Of a stretch of 64,000 nt of DNA, positions 11,587-22,712 are shown one piece after another (the first letter of the stretch is position 1; each line of letters starts with the position of its first letter). Both the position numbers and the translations under genes were made by a program. The notes under the pieces were generated by a model, which worked only from the letters and a program-made list of their open reading frames with translations, had not been told where the DNA came from and did no database searches. Source of the DNA: Turritopsis dohrnii (Eukaryota; Cnidaria; Hydrozoa; Anthoathecata; Oceaniidae). The stretch is taken from NCBI GenBank assembly GCA_027922465.2, contig BQMF02000010.1, positions 1,736,001 to 1,800,000 on the forward strand. The letters are read 5' to 3'.

Positions 11587-13045
11587 TGTTTGTGGCTCAA
11601 TGAGAATCTAGTTGGATTCCTATTACATCTATTTACTAAGAACACCGGTCAAATGTTCCTTCATACCGGACGATGCTTCGATAATCGTCTGCAGCACAAC
11701 GAGCTCTTCCAACCTATCAACCTTCCAAATTATCAAGAAACGTCCAGAACTTCAACGGTGCAAAACGTTTGTAAACAAGAACGGCAAGAAAACTAAGTTA
11801 CGTTTGTCAGGACTATTTTACGATGGGTATTGGGCGGAGGGCGGGGACTCTTACTTGGGATGGGTGTATCGGTCTGAATTCTCACCGTGCGAAAAATACT
11901 TAGGGATTGGTTTTTTCAGAGGTGATTTAATCCTACTGGACTGCGTCAATGAGAAAGTACACAGCGTACTCGATCTGCATCGTGCAATTGATAATCAAAA
12001 ATTTAACATACACGCGTCAATCGATTGCACATTTTGCTTCGATCCAAACACAAGGTTTTCAGGGATTGTTATTGGCCGATCAAAATACTTTTGTCGTGTG
12101 ACTGATCCACTCTACTACGACTCATGCTTCAGAAGAGATTCAAGATTACCCCTTACTTGTCTGCCTGAATATGTAGGTCAAATAAACGAGCTTGGTTACT
12201 CTAAAATCGGATATTTATTTTGAGTGTGCTCCTTGTCTGGTCATATTCTTGTATACCGTATTTCCACTTTTTAGTGCCCCCTTTTTTAGCGTTCGACTCT
12301 AATTTCATAAGCACCCCCTCTAATAAACGCCCGGGCGCTTATTAGAGTTACAATAATACGTTCAAAACCCTAAACAAGCGCCCAGCCGCTTATTTTGTTG
12401 TTCATGTGAATCGTCTTTCCTTTCTTAAACCTTTCCATCTCTTGCAAAAAAAGTAAAAGGTTTCTCCGATGAAGGGTGTCCACTGGTCTTTGTATACATG
12501 ATGTCGATTAAGAAGATAGCGTAGACATGTAGATATGAACTATACTTGATATTACTTATGTTTACTGTACATAGTTTTTCAGACTGATAAAGTTGAATGA
12601 TAAAAGTGCAAATAAGTCTTTATTTTTAACACCTCTCACAATTTTATGTAAGAGTTTTTTGAAATAATTTTGTAAGCGCCTCCCTCTTTTAGGCGCCCTT
12701 CCAATTCTCGAAACACTTTAATAAGCATCCGGGCGTTTAATAGAGGAATTACGGTAGCTACTCTACACGAAACTACCAGGAGATCGTTTACGAGTTGCCA
12801 CGTCTTGATATTTTTCTGTGTCATGTCAAAGCTTGTTGTTCATCATTTCCGTAATCTTCAGAAGAGTTAGCAGTTGCCTATAGCAACAACTACTTGTGAG
12901 TCTGGCAGTTGCCAAGAATTTTAAATTTGCAAGAAATTTGTCGTTTGAAGATAAGAACAATAGTGACACGTGATAACATACGTAGCCTAAACATCCCAAA
13001 TTCCTTGAAAAAATACTTGAAGTCTACATTGCGTCTACAATCTTG
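11587..13045 (+). pseudogene. WSB-like WD40/SOCS gene, broken copy 2
   Basis: Nearly identical in stretches to the gene at 4,599 but disabled. Visible lesions: AAG changed to TAG just before 11,612; a deletion of several hundred bases after GYWAEG (near 11,840) joining to SYLGWVYR; a TGC to TGA nonsense codon after GYLF (12,221-12,223); a 0.5-kb MITE at 12,256-12,755; further small changes in the last exon part (12,757-13,045). It retains about 100 bp near 11,654 (VKCSFIPDDASIIVC region) that copy 1 has lost, which looks like ancestral WD-type coding sequence. Its 3' flank carries the Helitron pair at 13,055. Confidence 0.9.
12256..12755. mobile_element. MITE with CCGTATTTCC termini
   Basis: Terminal inverted repeats: left CCGTATTTCCACTTTTTAGT, right end ...GAGGAATTACGG. 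Both subterminal regions are rich in GCGCCC/GGGCGC hexamers in mirror arrangement (CGCCCGGGCGCTTATTAGAG). Flanked by TA on both sides. The intact paralogue at 5,446 shows uninterrupted coding sequence at this point, so the insertion is certain. TIRs of CCGTA type with TA targets are compatible with a non-autonomous DNA transposon; superfamily not assigned. Confidence 0.85.
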
Positions 13046-13054
13046 AATGAATCA

Positions 13055-13732
13055 TCTTTATATTAATAGCCGATTCTCTGTTTGTTTGTTTGTTTGTTTG
13101 TTTGTTTGTGCGTTTGTTTGTTTGTAAGTCACGCAAAATGGTAGATTGAGTTGTGAGAGTGATTATTTTATTTTATTTTGTGCGACATCAGTGTGAAACC
13201 ATTGTATTGAGACCCTAATCGAATGAGACGTTTAGGGAAAATTATCTCGGTAACCAATAGGGATAACTGACGTTTTTTGGGGTCCGCGATGCAGGCGATA
13301 GAGTGACGAAAAATTTGGGTCTAATTTTTTTGGGGGACGGGTCTATGACGTCATCAAAATTTTGATCGACGATATCTCCGAAACGGTTGATCGTAGGAAA
13401 ACGATCCCATACATTTTTTTGATCAGTTTTTCGAGCTCTACAACATGGGCACACTTATTATTGCTAAATTCTTAATTTTATTTTTGGTGTTCTCAAATTT
13501 AGGCCAAGTTTTTTTGGGGGACGGGTCTATGACGTCATCAAAAGTTTTGATCAACAATATTTCCATAACAGTTGGTCGTAACAAAACGATCCCATACATT
13601 TTTTTGACCAGTTTTCCGAGCTCTACAACATGGGCACACTTATTATTGCCAAATCCCTAATTTTATTTTTCGTGAACCAAACGCAGGCTGAAGGTGGACA
13701 TGGGCGGCGTGCGACGCCGCCTTGGCGGCTAG
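13055..13732 (+). mobile_element. Non-autonomous Helitron, tandem unit 1
   Basis: Starts TCTTTATATTAATAGCCG immediately after host A. Ends with a GC-rich hairpin (GGCGGCG TGCGA CGCCGCC) followed by TTGGCGG and CTAG, the classic Helitron 3' end. Contains a (TTTG)n microsatellite at 13,081 and an internal partial duplication (a 190-bp block at 13,310 and 13,505). The paralogous locus at 5,860/5,861 is empty, reading GAATGAATCA|TTTGTATAAT. Confidence 0.9.
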
Positions 13733-14224
13733 TTTATATATTAATAGCCGATTCTCCGTTTGTTTGTTTGTTTGTAAGTCACGCAAAATGGCAGATGTGA
13801 ACTGCGAAAGAAATCGGGGAGTCAGCAATGTAAGATCACACATAAATTATTTCTCTTCTTGTACGCGACGTCAGTGTGAAACCATTGCATTGAGAACCTA
13901 ATCGAATGCGACGTTTAGGGAAAATTATCTCGATAATCAATAGGGATAACTGACGTTTTTTGGGGTCCGCGATACAGGCGATGGGGTGACGAAAAATTTG
14001 GTTCTAATTTTATTTGGGACGGGTCTATGACGTCATCAAAGTTTTTGATCGACAATATCTCTGTAACGGTTGGTCGTAGCAAAACGATCCCATACATTTT
14101 TTTGATCAGTTTTTCGAGCTCTACAACATGGACACACCTATCATTGCCAATTCCTTAATTTTATTCTTCGTGAACACAACGCATGCTGAACATGGGCGGC
14201 GAGCGACGCCGCCTTGGCGGCTAG
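13733..14224 (+). mobile_element. Non-autonomous Helitron, tandem unit 2
   Basis: Follows unit 1 without a spacer: CTAG|TTTATATATTAATAGCCG. The expected TC is TT here. It ends with the same hairpin and GGCGGCTAG, then host TTTGTATAAT. The pair therefore occupies one A|T target as a head-to-tail dimer. The internal core (ATAGGGATAACTGACG, TCTATGACGTCATCAAA) is shared with the array at 31-33 kb. Confidence 0.9.
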
Positions 14225-14835
14225 TTTGTATAATTTGACAAAAAATAAGAAATGTAAGCTGACTTGAAGTCTGTATAGTAGTAGCTGGTTGTGTTACAAA
14301 TTTGATATGTTAAATTTGCAAACTAGATGATAGACAGTCTTAAATACTTCACCCTTTTAGAAACTTATCCTTGAAAAAACTGGGATTTTTTTGCGAATAG
14401 TGTCAGTATAGCTTTAACATCCACCAATCCCTGGTTTACTGTGGAATTACTCACATTTATCCTTAGCAACAGTAATAAGCAGTGATCAAGATGGATTTCA
14501 CTTCTAGGGATGGCTGCAGATTTACGCCTTATTACAAAATCATTCTATGACAAAAATTTTTAGTCTCATTTTATCACAAGGTATTTGGGAATGCCATTTA
14601 ATACTGAGTCTCTCCTAATATTCTGGTTCATGTTCATGTCCAATCTTCCATTCTTAACCTTATTTATGATTGAAAACCAAACTTAATTTACATATCATTT
14701 TCTAGTTACTTATCAAAATTTCCTGGAGCGTCATAAATATCACCTACACTGTTGATCTTTGATTTTCAAGTTTGTGTACTATGAAAGAGATTGTGGTTTG
14801 TTTGCTTTAAGACTTTTATAAAAATTTTATAGGAG

Positions 14836-14919
14836 TCAGATGACATAAATAACCTACCCATCTCGAAATCGTTGAAGGAATGTTTGAAGTTTATATGGAA
14901 GGGCAATGCTTCCTTTCAT
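14836..14919 (+). pseudogene. WSB-like 3' end fragment, copy 3
   Basis: Encodes a SOCS-box tail DDINNLPISKSLKECLKF, homologous to the last residues of the gene at 4,599. Here the stop after KF is changed to a sense codon, and the sequence is cut by a transposon at TCCTTTCAT. The preceding sequence (14,700-14,836) matches flanks of the secreted-protein gene instead, so this is a rearrangement junction. Confidence 0.8.
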
Positions 14920-17330
14920 CAACCTCGAACCCAAGGTCTTTTGCCTTTTCGATATACGGATAGCGGCAAAGAAGACCCTGGCGAACGCTAGTCACGTGAC
15001 ATGAAAATTACACAAAATCTGTGTAATTTTTATAAAAGGTGGCCCGGAGAAATTTTGTCTCGTGCATTCAGTTTTTATATAGTCACATTACAACCAATAT
15101 AAAGACCAAATATAGTTCGTCGAGTTCACTCGAGCTCGTTTCTGGAAAACTTTAAAGTTGTTTACAAATGTTTCCAAGACTTCAACAGCATTCTGGAAAG
15201 ACGGCGTTTCTGATTTGATAAAGATTTTATTTCTTATGAAGGTTATTACATTTGAAAAACTTGAATGATAAAAGGAAGATTGCAAAATTTGTGTGGATTG
15301 TGGTTGTGTGGACTATAACTTTGTAACTAGCCGTGGTTTATTTTGAACACACACAGAAACCATGTATAGAGTGAACAGAAGTGAAAAATGAACAAAAAAT
15401 AAAAACTTGAGTGTATTGAGGTTCAATCTTCCACAAACGAAAATATAGATAACCAATAAAGGCACACAAAACGTAAAAACAAACTATACAAAGTATACTA
15501 TATAAAGTAAAAATTAGATTACATTTTCATTCTATGTATGTGCACATGCTTGTATTAGTTTTTGATTCCATTTCTGGATTGCAACACTTTGTTTAGACCC
15601 ACATATTGAACAATTTTGCTTCATTGTGATTTATATTCATCAACTGAAGCCACCAAATTCTAACTAGCATGTAGCTTTAGCTAAAAATGCCCCCGCGCTC
15701 AAGCATTCCAATTTCTACACACAGCAAGCTATACATTGCAAGCCTATACAACGGAAACAAAAGCAATCAAAACTTTGTTACTTTTTGTTATCTCTTAGGC
15801 CTATGTCACACTGATGCTAAATATATCTTTCAAAAAGTGTAAATAAGGCTTAACAAATAATATCAGAAAGTATTTGCTACAAACAAAAGAAATGTGTGAA
15901 CTGAAACCATGGATACGTATTTTATAATCAAAGATTTATTAAAGAAATTCTGTAAGAACCAAAAGAAAAAAAAACTTTTTCAAAAAAAAAATTAAAGCGA
16001 AAAATCGATTAGAAATCCGCGTTTCAAACTTTGAAACAAAACAAAAAACAGCCAAAGTTTACATAAAAAAAAGAAAGAAAAAAAACATAAAAATGTTTTA
16101 TTGATTATGATCTTTGGAGGACAGAAAGAAGGAAAATCACAAAGAACGACAATTTGTGTAGGCTTTCTTGCATACACAGAAATCCAATTAAGATCTGTTG
16201 TTGTTTTAGAGAAACAACAACAATCTGGTGTTGTTTTAGAGAAGTAAACGACTAGGATTTTGAAGCACAGCTTGAAATCTGAAATTTTGCCAACAATACG
16301 TTTTATTTTTGTATATGTTTTAGCTCTAAATCTTTCATTCAATAAATTTTATTCAATGCACTGATTTTTGGCGAATCTGGCCTTAAAAAGATTTTAATTG
16401 GATTTCTGTGTATGCAAGAAAGCCTACAAATTGTTGTTCTTTGTGTTTTGAAACGCAGATTTCTAATGAATTTTTCGCTTTAATTTTTTTTTCGAAAAAG
16501 TTTTTTTTCTTTCTTTTGGTTCTTACAGAATTTCTTTAACAAATCTTAATCTTATTTTGACTATAAAATACGTATCCATGGTTTCAGTTTACAGATTTCT
16601 TTTGTTTGTAGCAAATACTTTCTGATATTATTTGTTAAGCCTTATTTACACTTTTTGAAAGGTATATTTAGCATCAGTGTGACATAGGCCTAAGAGATAA
16701 CAAAAAGTAACAAAGTTTTGATTGCTTTTGTTTCCGTTGTATAGGCTTGCAATGTATAGCTTGCTGTGTGTAGAAATTGGAATGCTTGAGCGCGGGGGCA
16801 TTTTTAGCTAAAGCTACATGCTAGTTTTAATTAGTCGTGTCATAAAAAAGATTCATGTTTTCCTCCCAGAACTGATTTAAAATGCTCATCCTCATATCTC
16901 AAAATATGCTGTTAAATTTTTGCACGTGTGCGAGCAAACAATTAAAGTTCTTAGAAACTATATTCTTCTAAAAAATTCTGCCATAATTCAAGACTATTCT
17001 GTTGCTTTATCAGTCAAAAAAGCATGAAAATTTATTTTGTTCACTTGTTTATTATTTTAAGAACTTTCTGTTGTTAACGTATCTCATTGTAAATACATAA
17101 TGCTGCCATACCAGTGCTTTGTGAATTGAAATGATAGCTAAAATAATGTTATTTTGAATAATTAAATTTTTAGACTCCAATTCTTATCTTCCTCAGCAAC
17201 TCTGATGATTTCTTCTTTTTGCTCGAACATCTTTTAGTCAATAGAATTCGTTAATTCAGTAGCGTTTGCCAGGTACTTGTTTGCCGCTATCCGTATATCG
17301 AAAAGGCAAGAGACCCTGAGTTGGAGGTTG
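14920..17330. mobile_element. 2.4-kb TIR element with 9-bp target duplication (MULE-like)
   Basis: Terminal inverted repeats of about 70 bp: CAACCTCGAACCCAAGG at the left, CCTGAGTTGGAGGTTG at the right, sharing TTTTCGATATACGGATAGCG further in. Both sides carry the direct repeat TCCTTTCAT (14,911-14,919 and 17,331-17,339). That sequence occurs once at the empty paralogous site 5,733-5,741. Long TIRs with a 9-bp duplication are typical of Mutator-like elements. No transposase is visible, so it is non-autonomous; it contains the foldback element at 15,664. Confidence 0.85.
15664..16824. mobile_element. 1.16-kb foldback element
   Basis: Two arms of about 450 bp in near-perfect inversion: begins CTAGCATGTAGCTTTAGC, ends GCTAAAGCTACATGCTAG. 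Shared phrases such as ACCATGGATACGTATTTTAT and GCCCCCGCGCTCAAGC are mirrored. The centre (about 16,080-16,400) is unique and the open frame there is only a by-product. Decayed copies of the arm lie at 19,055, 19,755 and 20,580. It is nested in the MULE-like element. Confidence 0.85.
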
Positions 17331-17873
17331 TCCTTTCATGCGTCGCATATACGTTGCATGATATTTTAACAACTTTTATTGTTAATCTTTTTTCCTTTTT
17401 TTTTTCATAATATCAGTTATACAGTTGATCTGTCATTTTCAAGTTTGTGTACTTTGAAAAGGAGCGTGGTTAGTTTGCTTTAAGACATTTATAACAATTT
17501 TATTGGAGTTTTAATTGGGAAAGTGAGAATGTTTGGAAGTGATATCAATCTCTTATCATCAAAATACACATAATTACTAATATATACAGGTACGCAGATA
17601 TTACTTAGTAACAATACACCTTTCCGGAAGTTCTGTTTAAACATCATGTTTTGACCTAGTTGGTAAAATAAACTTGTTTTTATGTCTTAATCTCTCTTAA
17701 TCATCATTCAGAGAATTTATGACGAAGGCAACCATCGCATGGTAAAATTAAACAATAAAAAGTTTAATTTTTAAACTACATAAAAACGAAGGTGGTGGTA
17801 CTAACTAGATTGCCAGACAGGGTTTAAACAGAATTCAAAAAAGGTTTATTATTTAAATATTGACGAGTGGTAT

Positions 17874-18260
17874 TTAACCTCGATATTTGGATGGCGCTCC
17901 ACAAGCTTTAAGAGAACCCCTATATGTCAATAGGCACGACATAAATTTCACCCAGTAATGTCGGCTATTTAGTCGTATCTTATTGATGCATCGTCGGAAA
18001 ACCTTTTTTGTTGATCGAACACATAAGTAATAAGACCTGATGGTTCTTTTGGAATTGTCGGAATCGTACTCTGAAGGGTTTAGTTCCAGACTCTTTTCGA
18101 CATCTTCTGTTGTACAGCTGACGCAATTGCTTTGGATATTTGTTTCTGCGCTTTTTTTTTCTTCTTCTGTGTACTTATCATTGTGTGACGTCATAATATC
18201 ATCAGCTTTCAAAACTGAAATTGTCGCCACCATACAAAACCACATCACTATTTGCTTCAT
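17874..18260 (-). CDS. Small secreted cysteine-containing protein, copy B
   Basis: Paralogue of the protein at 10,964-11,350, again 128 residues, starting MKQIVMWFCMVATISVLKA (signal peptide). The same six mature cysteines are kept (CVSC, YLCVR, RRCIN, MSCLL, KACG). Differences are scattered substitutions plus a different C-terminus after the last cysteine. An AATAAA polyadenylation signal lies about 25 bp past the stop (reverse of TTTATT near 17,846). The flanks 17,480-18,530 duplicate 10,620-11,580, so the gene was copied with its surroundings. Both copies are open, arguing for maintained function. Confidence 0.75.
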   Translation of the reverse strand: MKQIVMWFCMVATISVLKADDIMTSHNDKYTEEEKKSAETNIQSNCVSCTTEDVEKSLELNPSEYDSDNSKRTIRSYYLCVRSTKKVFRRCINKIRLNSRHYWVKFMSCLLTYRGSLKACGAPSKYRG

Positions 18261-18539
18261 TTCAAATTTATTCCACAAAGAAACGAAAATTTGAATGTTC
18301 GTGTAAGATTTGATAAAGACTAGCAACTTTTCTCAATTCACGAAGTTACAAATGTCTCCTTTTATTTTCAACTCGTTTTAAGAAGAATTCGTTGCCAAGT
18401 GATTTTAACGTTTATACCAGTTATTTATGGACACTATCTTCCTTCCTTTTAACATCTCAATATTTGTGAATATCGACAGTTATAAATACTCTTATAATAT
18501 ACTTGAAATAGCGAAGTGAAACAAGTTAATTACGACCAC

Positions 18540-18741
18540 CACGACTCCTAGCCTCCAGCTTTTTGACGTACATCCGTTGTATCGAAAAGCCTGGGCCCAA
18601 AGTTTTATGATGCTTTATTTCAAAATATTTTTTGTTAGGATGGGGAAGGAAAATGTTTCACATTTTTCATAATTGACAATATCTCTTCGCTACTCTTGTG
18701 TTAAAATTTCTGATGGTAGTTAAGCGAACAGAAGTGTTCCA
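18540..18741. other. Nothing recognised
   Basis: Unique AT-rich sequence between the secreted-protein gene flank and the 14-bp tandem array. Confidence 0.4.
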
Positions 18742-18862
18742 GACTGATCACTACGGACTGATCACTACAGTCTGATCACTACGGACTGATCACTACGGAC
18801 TGATCACTACAGTCTGATCACTACGGACTGATCACTACGGTCTGAACACTACGGTCGGTACG
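18742..18862. repeat. 14-bp tandem repeat CTGATCACTACGGA
   Basis: About eight head-to-tail copies of a 14-bp unit, alternating CTACGGA and CTACAGT variants, decaying at the right into CTGAACACTACGG. Each unit contains the palindrome TGATCA. Confidence 0.9.
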
Positions 18863-19054
18863 GTTGCGGTTGTGATGAGACTATTAAGCATAAGTACCAA
18901 GTAGTTCTCACTATGATGAATGACCCCGCAATAGACTCAGAATAAGCAGACCCATATTTTGACTAGATTTACAGTATATAACGAATAGTTTAATGGGGAG
19001 TGTGACTTAGTGTAGTGGCGGTAGTTCAAAACTCACTTGAAATATGCAAACCAA

Positions 19055-19855
19055 ATAGATCTAAACTTCAACAGCTGAAAATTCTCACAAAACTTTTTGT
19101 TACCTTTTGGTTATCTCTTAGGCCTAAGTCACATGGATGTTAATATATCTTTTTAAACGTGTAAATAAGACTTAACAAGTATTATCAGATAGTACGTTTT
19201 CAAAATAAAATTAAAGCAAAAAATCCATTAGAAATCTGTTTCAAACTTTGATTTAGAACAAAAAAATAGCCGAAAATGTTTACATAAAAGAAAACACGAA
19301 AAAAAATAAAAAACGTTTCATTGATCGTTATTACAATATGTTTGGAAAAGCACGAAGAACAACAATTTGTAATATGGCTTTCTTGCTTACACAGAAATCC
19401 AATTACTCGTCTTCTAAAATAAAGATCCGCCAAAAGTCAGTGCATTGAATAAAATTTATTGAATCAAATATAGAGCTAAATGATTTTTTGAAATATATTT
19501 GGTTGTTATTTTAGCTGTTTTATGCTAAAACCTTCCTAATTCAATTTTTAAAAATTTTTATTGACGAGTCTTTAGAATATGCTCACACAACACGTGAAGC
19601 GTTTTCCAACAGCATTCGTTTATGTTTTGTGAAAGTTGTAGAAGTAACCTCGTAGAACGTTTTGAGAAGTTTACGTTCCTGTTTATCCAAATATTACCAT
19701 GAGAACATTTCCAGGGTATGTAGTATCCAGCTTACTGGTGAATACATCTTACCAACTAGCATGTAGCTTTAGCTAAAAATGCCCCCGCGCTCAAGGATTC
19801 GAATTTGTACACACAGCAAGCTAAACATTAACTACGGAAACGAAAACCAATTTTT
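19055..19855. mobile_element. Decayed copy of the foldback element
   Basis: 19,055-19,440 matches the inner arm of the element at 15,664 (TCTCTTAGGCCTAAGTCACA, AAAATCCATTAGAAATCTG). 19,755-19,855 matches its terminus (CTAGCATGTAGCTTTAGC, GCCCCCGCGCTCAAG). The intervening sequence is unrelated, so the copy is rearranged. Confidence 0.7.
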
Positions 19856-19859
19856 GTCC

Positions 19860-20575
19860 GAAAAAAAATGTTTAATTTGATTTGGGACTTGATAAGTGGC
19901 ATACTTATATGCTTAAATATTTCGACAAAGCCAGTCTTTTAGGGAACCTCAAAGTTGCTCGTTTTAGAACTGTGTTGCATTATGATCAAAGTCATAACAC
20001 TTGTAACTTTTAGTGCATCGAAACAGGCATAAAATAACCCCCTTCATTTACAGAGTTGACATGATGGCATCAATTGAACTTCAGGACAAACAGGATAATT
20101 GAAAAACTATTTAATCGGCCAACGGTCATTTAAAGAACAAGTACTGTTTTATGACGTCATTTCTATTGTTTTGAAGAATACAAGTATGAGGGGAATCAAA
20201 ACGTTCAGATGAATGTTTTTGTAAAACTTTTCACAGTAACAAATATACACATATATAATTTAAACTTTTGATAACATTGTATAAACACAATAAAAACAAG
20301 AAGAATTGTGAGCATGATCATTTCGAAATGGGAGATCAGATTTGAAAACTCCTTGACGGATGGTCTTCACGGTTTTTCACTTACATTGGAATTGAGTTAA
20401 ACTTTCTTTAGGATAACTTTTCCAATTAAAAGAACAATTAATTATTCATATGAAACAATGGTAAAAAAGTTTTACAATACAACAAATATTTTAATGAGTA
20501 GTGTAACCATGTGACATAGTGTAGCGGTAACAGTATTTCAAAGCCAACTTGGAATATGCTAGATCTAAACTTAAA
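19860..20575. other. No recognisable gene
   Basis: AT-rich unique sequence; no open frame of note, no repeat recognised. Confidence 0.4.
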
Positions 20576-20579
20576 CAGA

Positions 20580-20890
20580 CGAAAATTTGCACAAAACTTT
20601 GTTACCTTTTGTTATCTCTTAGGCCTAAGTCACACTGATGCTAATATACCTTTTAAAAAGTGTAAATAAGGCTTAGCAAGTAATATCAGAAAGTATTTGC
20701 TACAAACAAAAGAAATGTGTGAACTGAAACCATGGATACGTATTTCATAATCAACATAAGATTTGTTTAAGAAATTATGTAACTCTTTTGACTCAAAAGA
20801 AGAAAAAAACCCTTTTTTTTAAAGAAAATTTAAAGCAAAAAGTCCATTAGAAATCTGCGTTTCAAACTTTGATTCAAAATAAAAACAAGA
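20580..20890. mobile_element. Foldback-element arm fragment
   Basis: Matches the left arm of 15,664: GCCTAAGTCACACTGATGCT, ACCATGGATACGTATTTCAT, ending AAATCTGCGTTTCAAACTTT. It stops just before ACAAGAGGCCCATAGGCCTT (20,884), the possible start of another dispersed repeat. Confidence 0.7.
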
Positions 20891-21186
20891 GGCCCATAGG
20901 CCTTAAGATCAGCGTGAACTGTATGCTAAGTCTAAAGATTGTAATCAATTTACAAAAGAAATGGTTAGCTTTCCAAAATACAGTTTGATTAGTACCGTAT
21001 TCGGTTGATGAACATGCTAATCGAAAATGTAAATCCATTCGCCCGAAGCAAAAACATATTAAAAACGTCTCGTGATAAAAAGGACCCCTCTAATGTTTTC
21101 ACAAAGGGGTATATCGTCGAATGGATAATAACAGAAGAAGCCTGACATTGCATACAGATTATTACCTCTAAAGCTTGCCGCATTCT

Positions 21187-21690
21187 GGACCAACATGTTG
21201 GCCAACATTTTTAGCGTATTTTTTTCTTCGCCAACATGTTGGCGCCTATCGCAAAAAGATGTTCAGCCTGCGTTGTGTCACTTCCCAAAGAGTTCATGAA
21301 CAAACAAACAGAAATATGCACAGAACCTTTTACCCAGACATACAAAACCATGAATAACATTACAAAAATGATACCTTCCAACTTTTTCTTTTGTTCAAAA
21401 GTTACTACTGGACTGCAACCATTAATGAATTTTTGAAATGATATATAGTCTGTTCTTCCCAAAACTATCAACGTCATGATTAAAACCATGAGTTTCATTT
21501 TTTTATGCTTTTTTATTATTGCCTAAAAGATTAATATTTCAATTGTAATACGGAAAACCTAATTATGCAATAACAATATTAAAATAAAAAACAAAACAAA
21601 AAGATGTTCAGCCCGCGTTGTGTCACTTCCCAAAGAGTTCATGAACAAACAAACAAACAGAGAGTCGGCTATTAATATATTGATAGATAG
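21187..21690 (-). mobile_element. Helitron-derived fragment with duplicated ends
   Basis: On the minus strand a Helitron-type 5' end (TCAATATATTAATAGCCGAC near 21,683) like that at 13,055 is followed by repeat sequence. A block with GTTCAGCCYGCGTTGTGTCA and GAGTTCATGAACAAACAAAC occurs twice, at 21,258 and 21,603. The far side has repeated CAACATGTTGG palindromes (21,190-21,246). I cannot place a CTAG 3' end, so boundaries are approximate. Confidence 0.5.
21211..21498 (-). pseudogene. Captured secreted-peptide exon fragment (copy 1)
   Basis: The minus frame starts MKLMVLIMTLIVLGRTDYIS, a signal-peptide-like N-terminus, and stays open through FQKFINGCSPVVTFEQKKKLEG before running into repeat sequence. 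A homologous piece starting MKLMVLIMMLMVLGRTDYL lies at 33,193 inside another Helitron but is frameshifted. The same coding fragment in two Helitron contexts suggests capture of a host exon. Function unknown. Confidence 0.45.
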
Positions 21691-22311
21691 CAACCCGGGT
21701 AAAAATGTTCTAATAATTTTAATCAATGTGAGCATTATCTTATATATATATATTACTTATTGTAATACAAAAGTACAATGAAATATGTTCATCAGAAAGG
21801 TGTATTAAATAACGTTTTGATGAAGCATTAACCATTTTCTACGACATTTAAACAGCCATTTCATACATCATCAAACTGCAAAATAAGTTGGTGAGGTAAC
21901 GATAACGATATTATTTCGAACTTCACATAGACGAAAAGTTTGATAGAATTAGTCACTAAATATCATGAGCAATGGATACGGACGTTGCTGCCAATCTGTA
22001 AATGTAATCAAAAAATTAGTTGTGAGTGGCAACAAAATAAGCTTGAATGATTGGTTTGAATCTGACTCACCATTGTTTCCCTTCACATCTAAACTAACTG
22101 TAAACATCTGAATATCTTGATAATGGCTAAATCTATAATCATCTACTACATACAGAGAACAAATAATTCATGTTAAGGCAGCCTTAAAACTAATTAGAAA
22201 CTAAGCTGACAAAACCAAGCAATTACAATCTTTATTTACAATGGCAAAAGCCCTATCATTTAAAAGAAAGAAGAAATACATATGGGATGGCACTCCATTA
22301 ATCAGATCTGT

Positions 22312-22425
22312 AACTCATTGTGCAAAATCGTCAAAAAATCACTGTGACGGAGAGCATTGTTAGTGAAATTATGTGTAGATTTCTATAGAAATGCACTCCT
22401 TCGCAGATATTTTTTACTAAATGTG
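22312..22425 (+). mobile_element. Small foldback MITE-like element, copy 4
   Basis: Same family as 1,791 and 4,351: TTGTGCAAAATCGTCAAAAA and AATCACTGTGACGGAGAGCA at the left, AGAAATGCACTCCTTCGCAG at the right. Confidence 0.65.
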
Positions 22426-22712
22426 CTGACTAAAATTTCAGTTCGACACTAATTCAACACTAATTGATAGAGTGAGAGATATACTTAAACTCAAATCTTA
22501 GGTTAGTAAATTGACAGTGTGAAAGCTGGAATGTTAGCATACTGTGATGAAAGAGGTAAGCAAAAGAAATTGGAACAAATAACTTTATATTCTAATTAAA
22601 ACTAAATTATCTAAACTAAAATACCCTCATCAGTTTTCTATCCATTTTAGTGAGTCTATGTAAAGAAATTCAAATGAAAATTTCGTAATGCTTACTTAAA
22701 GGTCTAAGTAAC

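Noticed and set aside
18742..18862. CRISPR-like array
   Set aside because: Units are contiguous 14-bp tandem repeats without spacers, in a eukaryotic genome.
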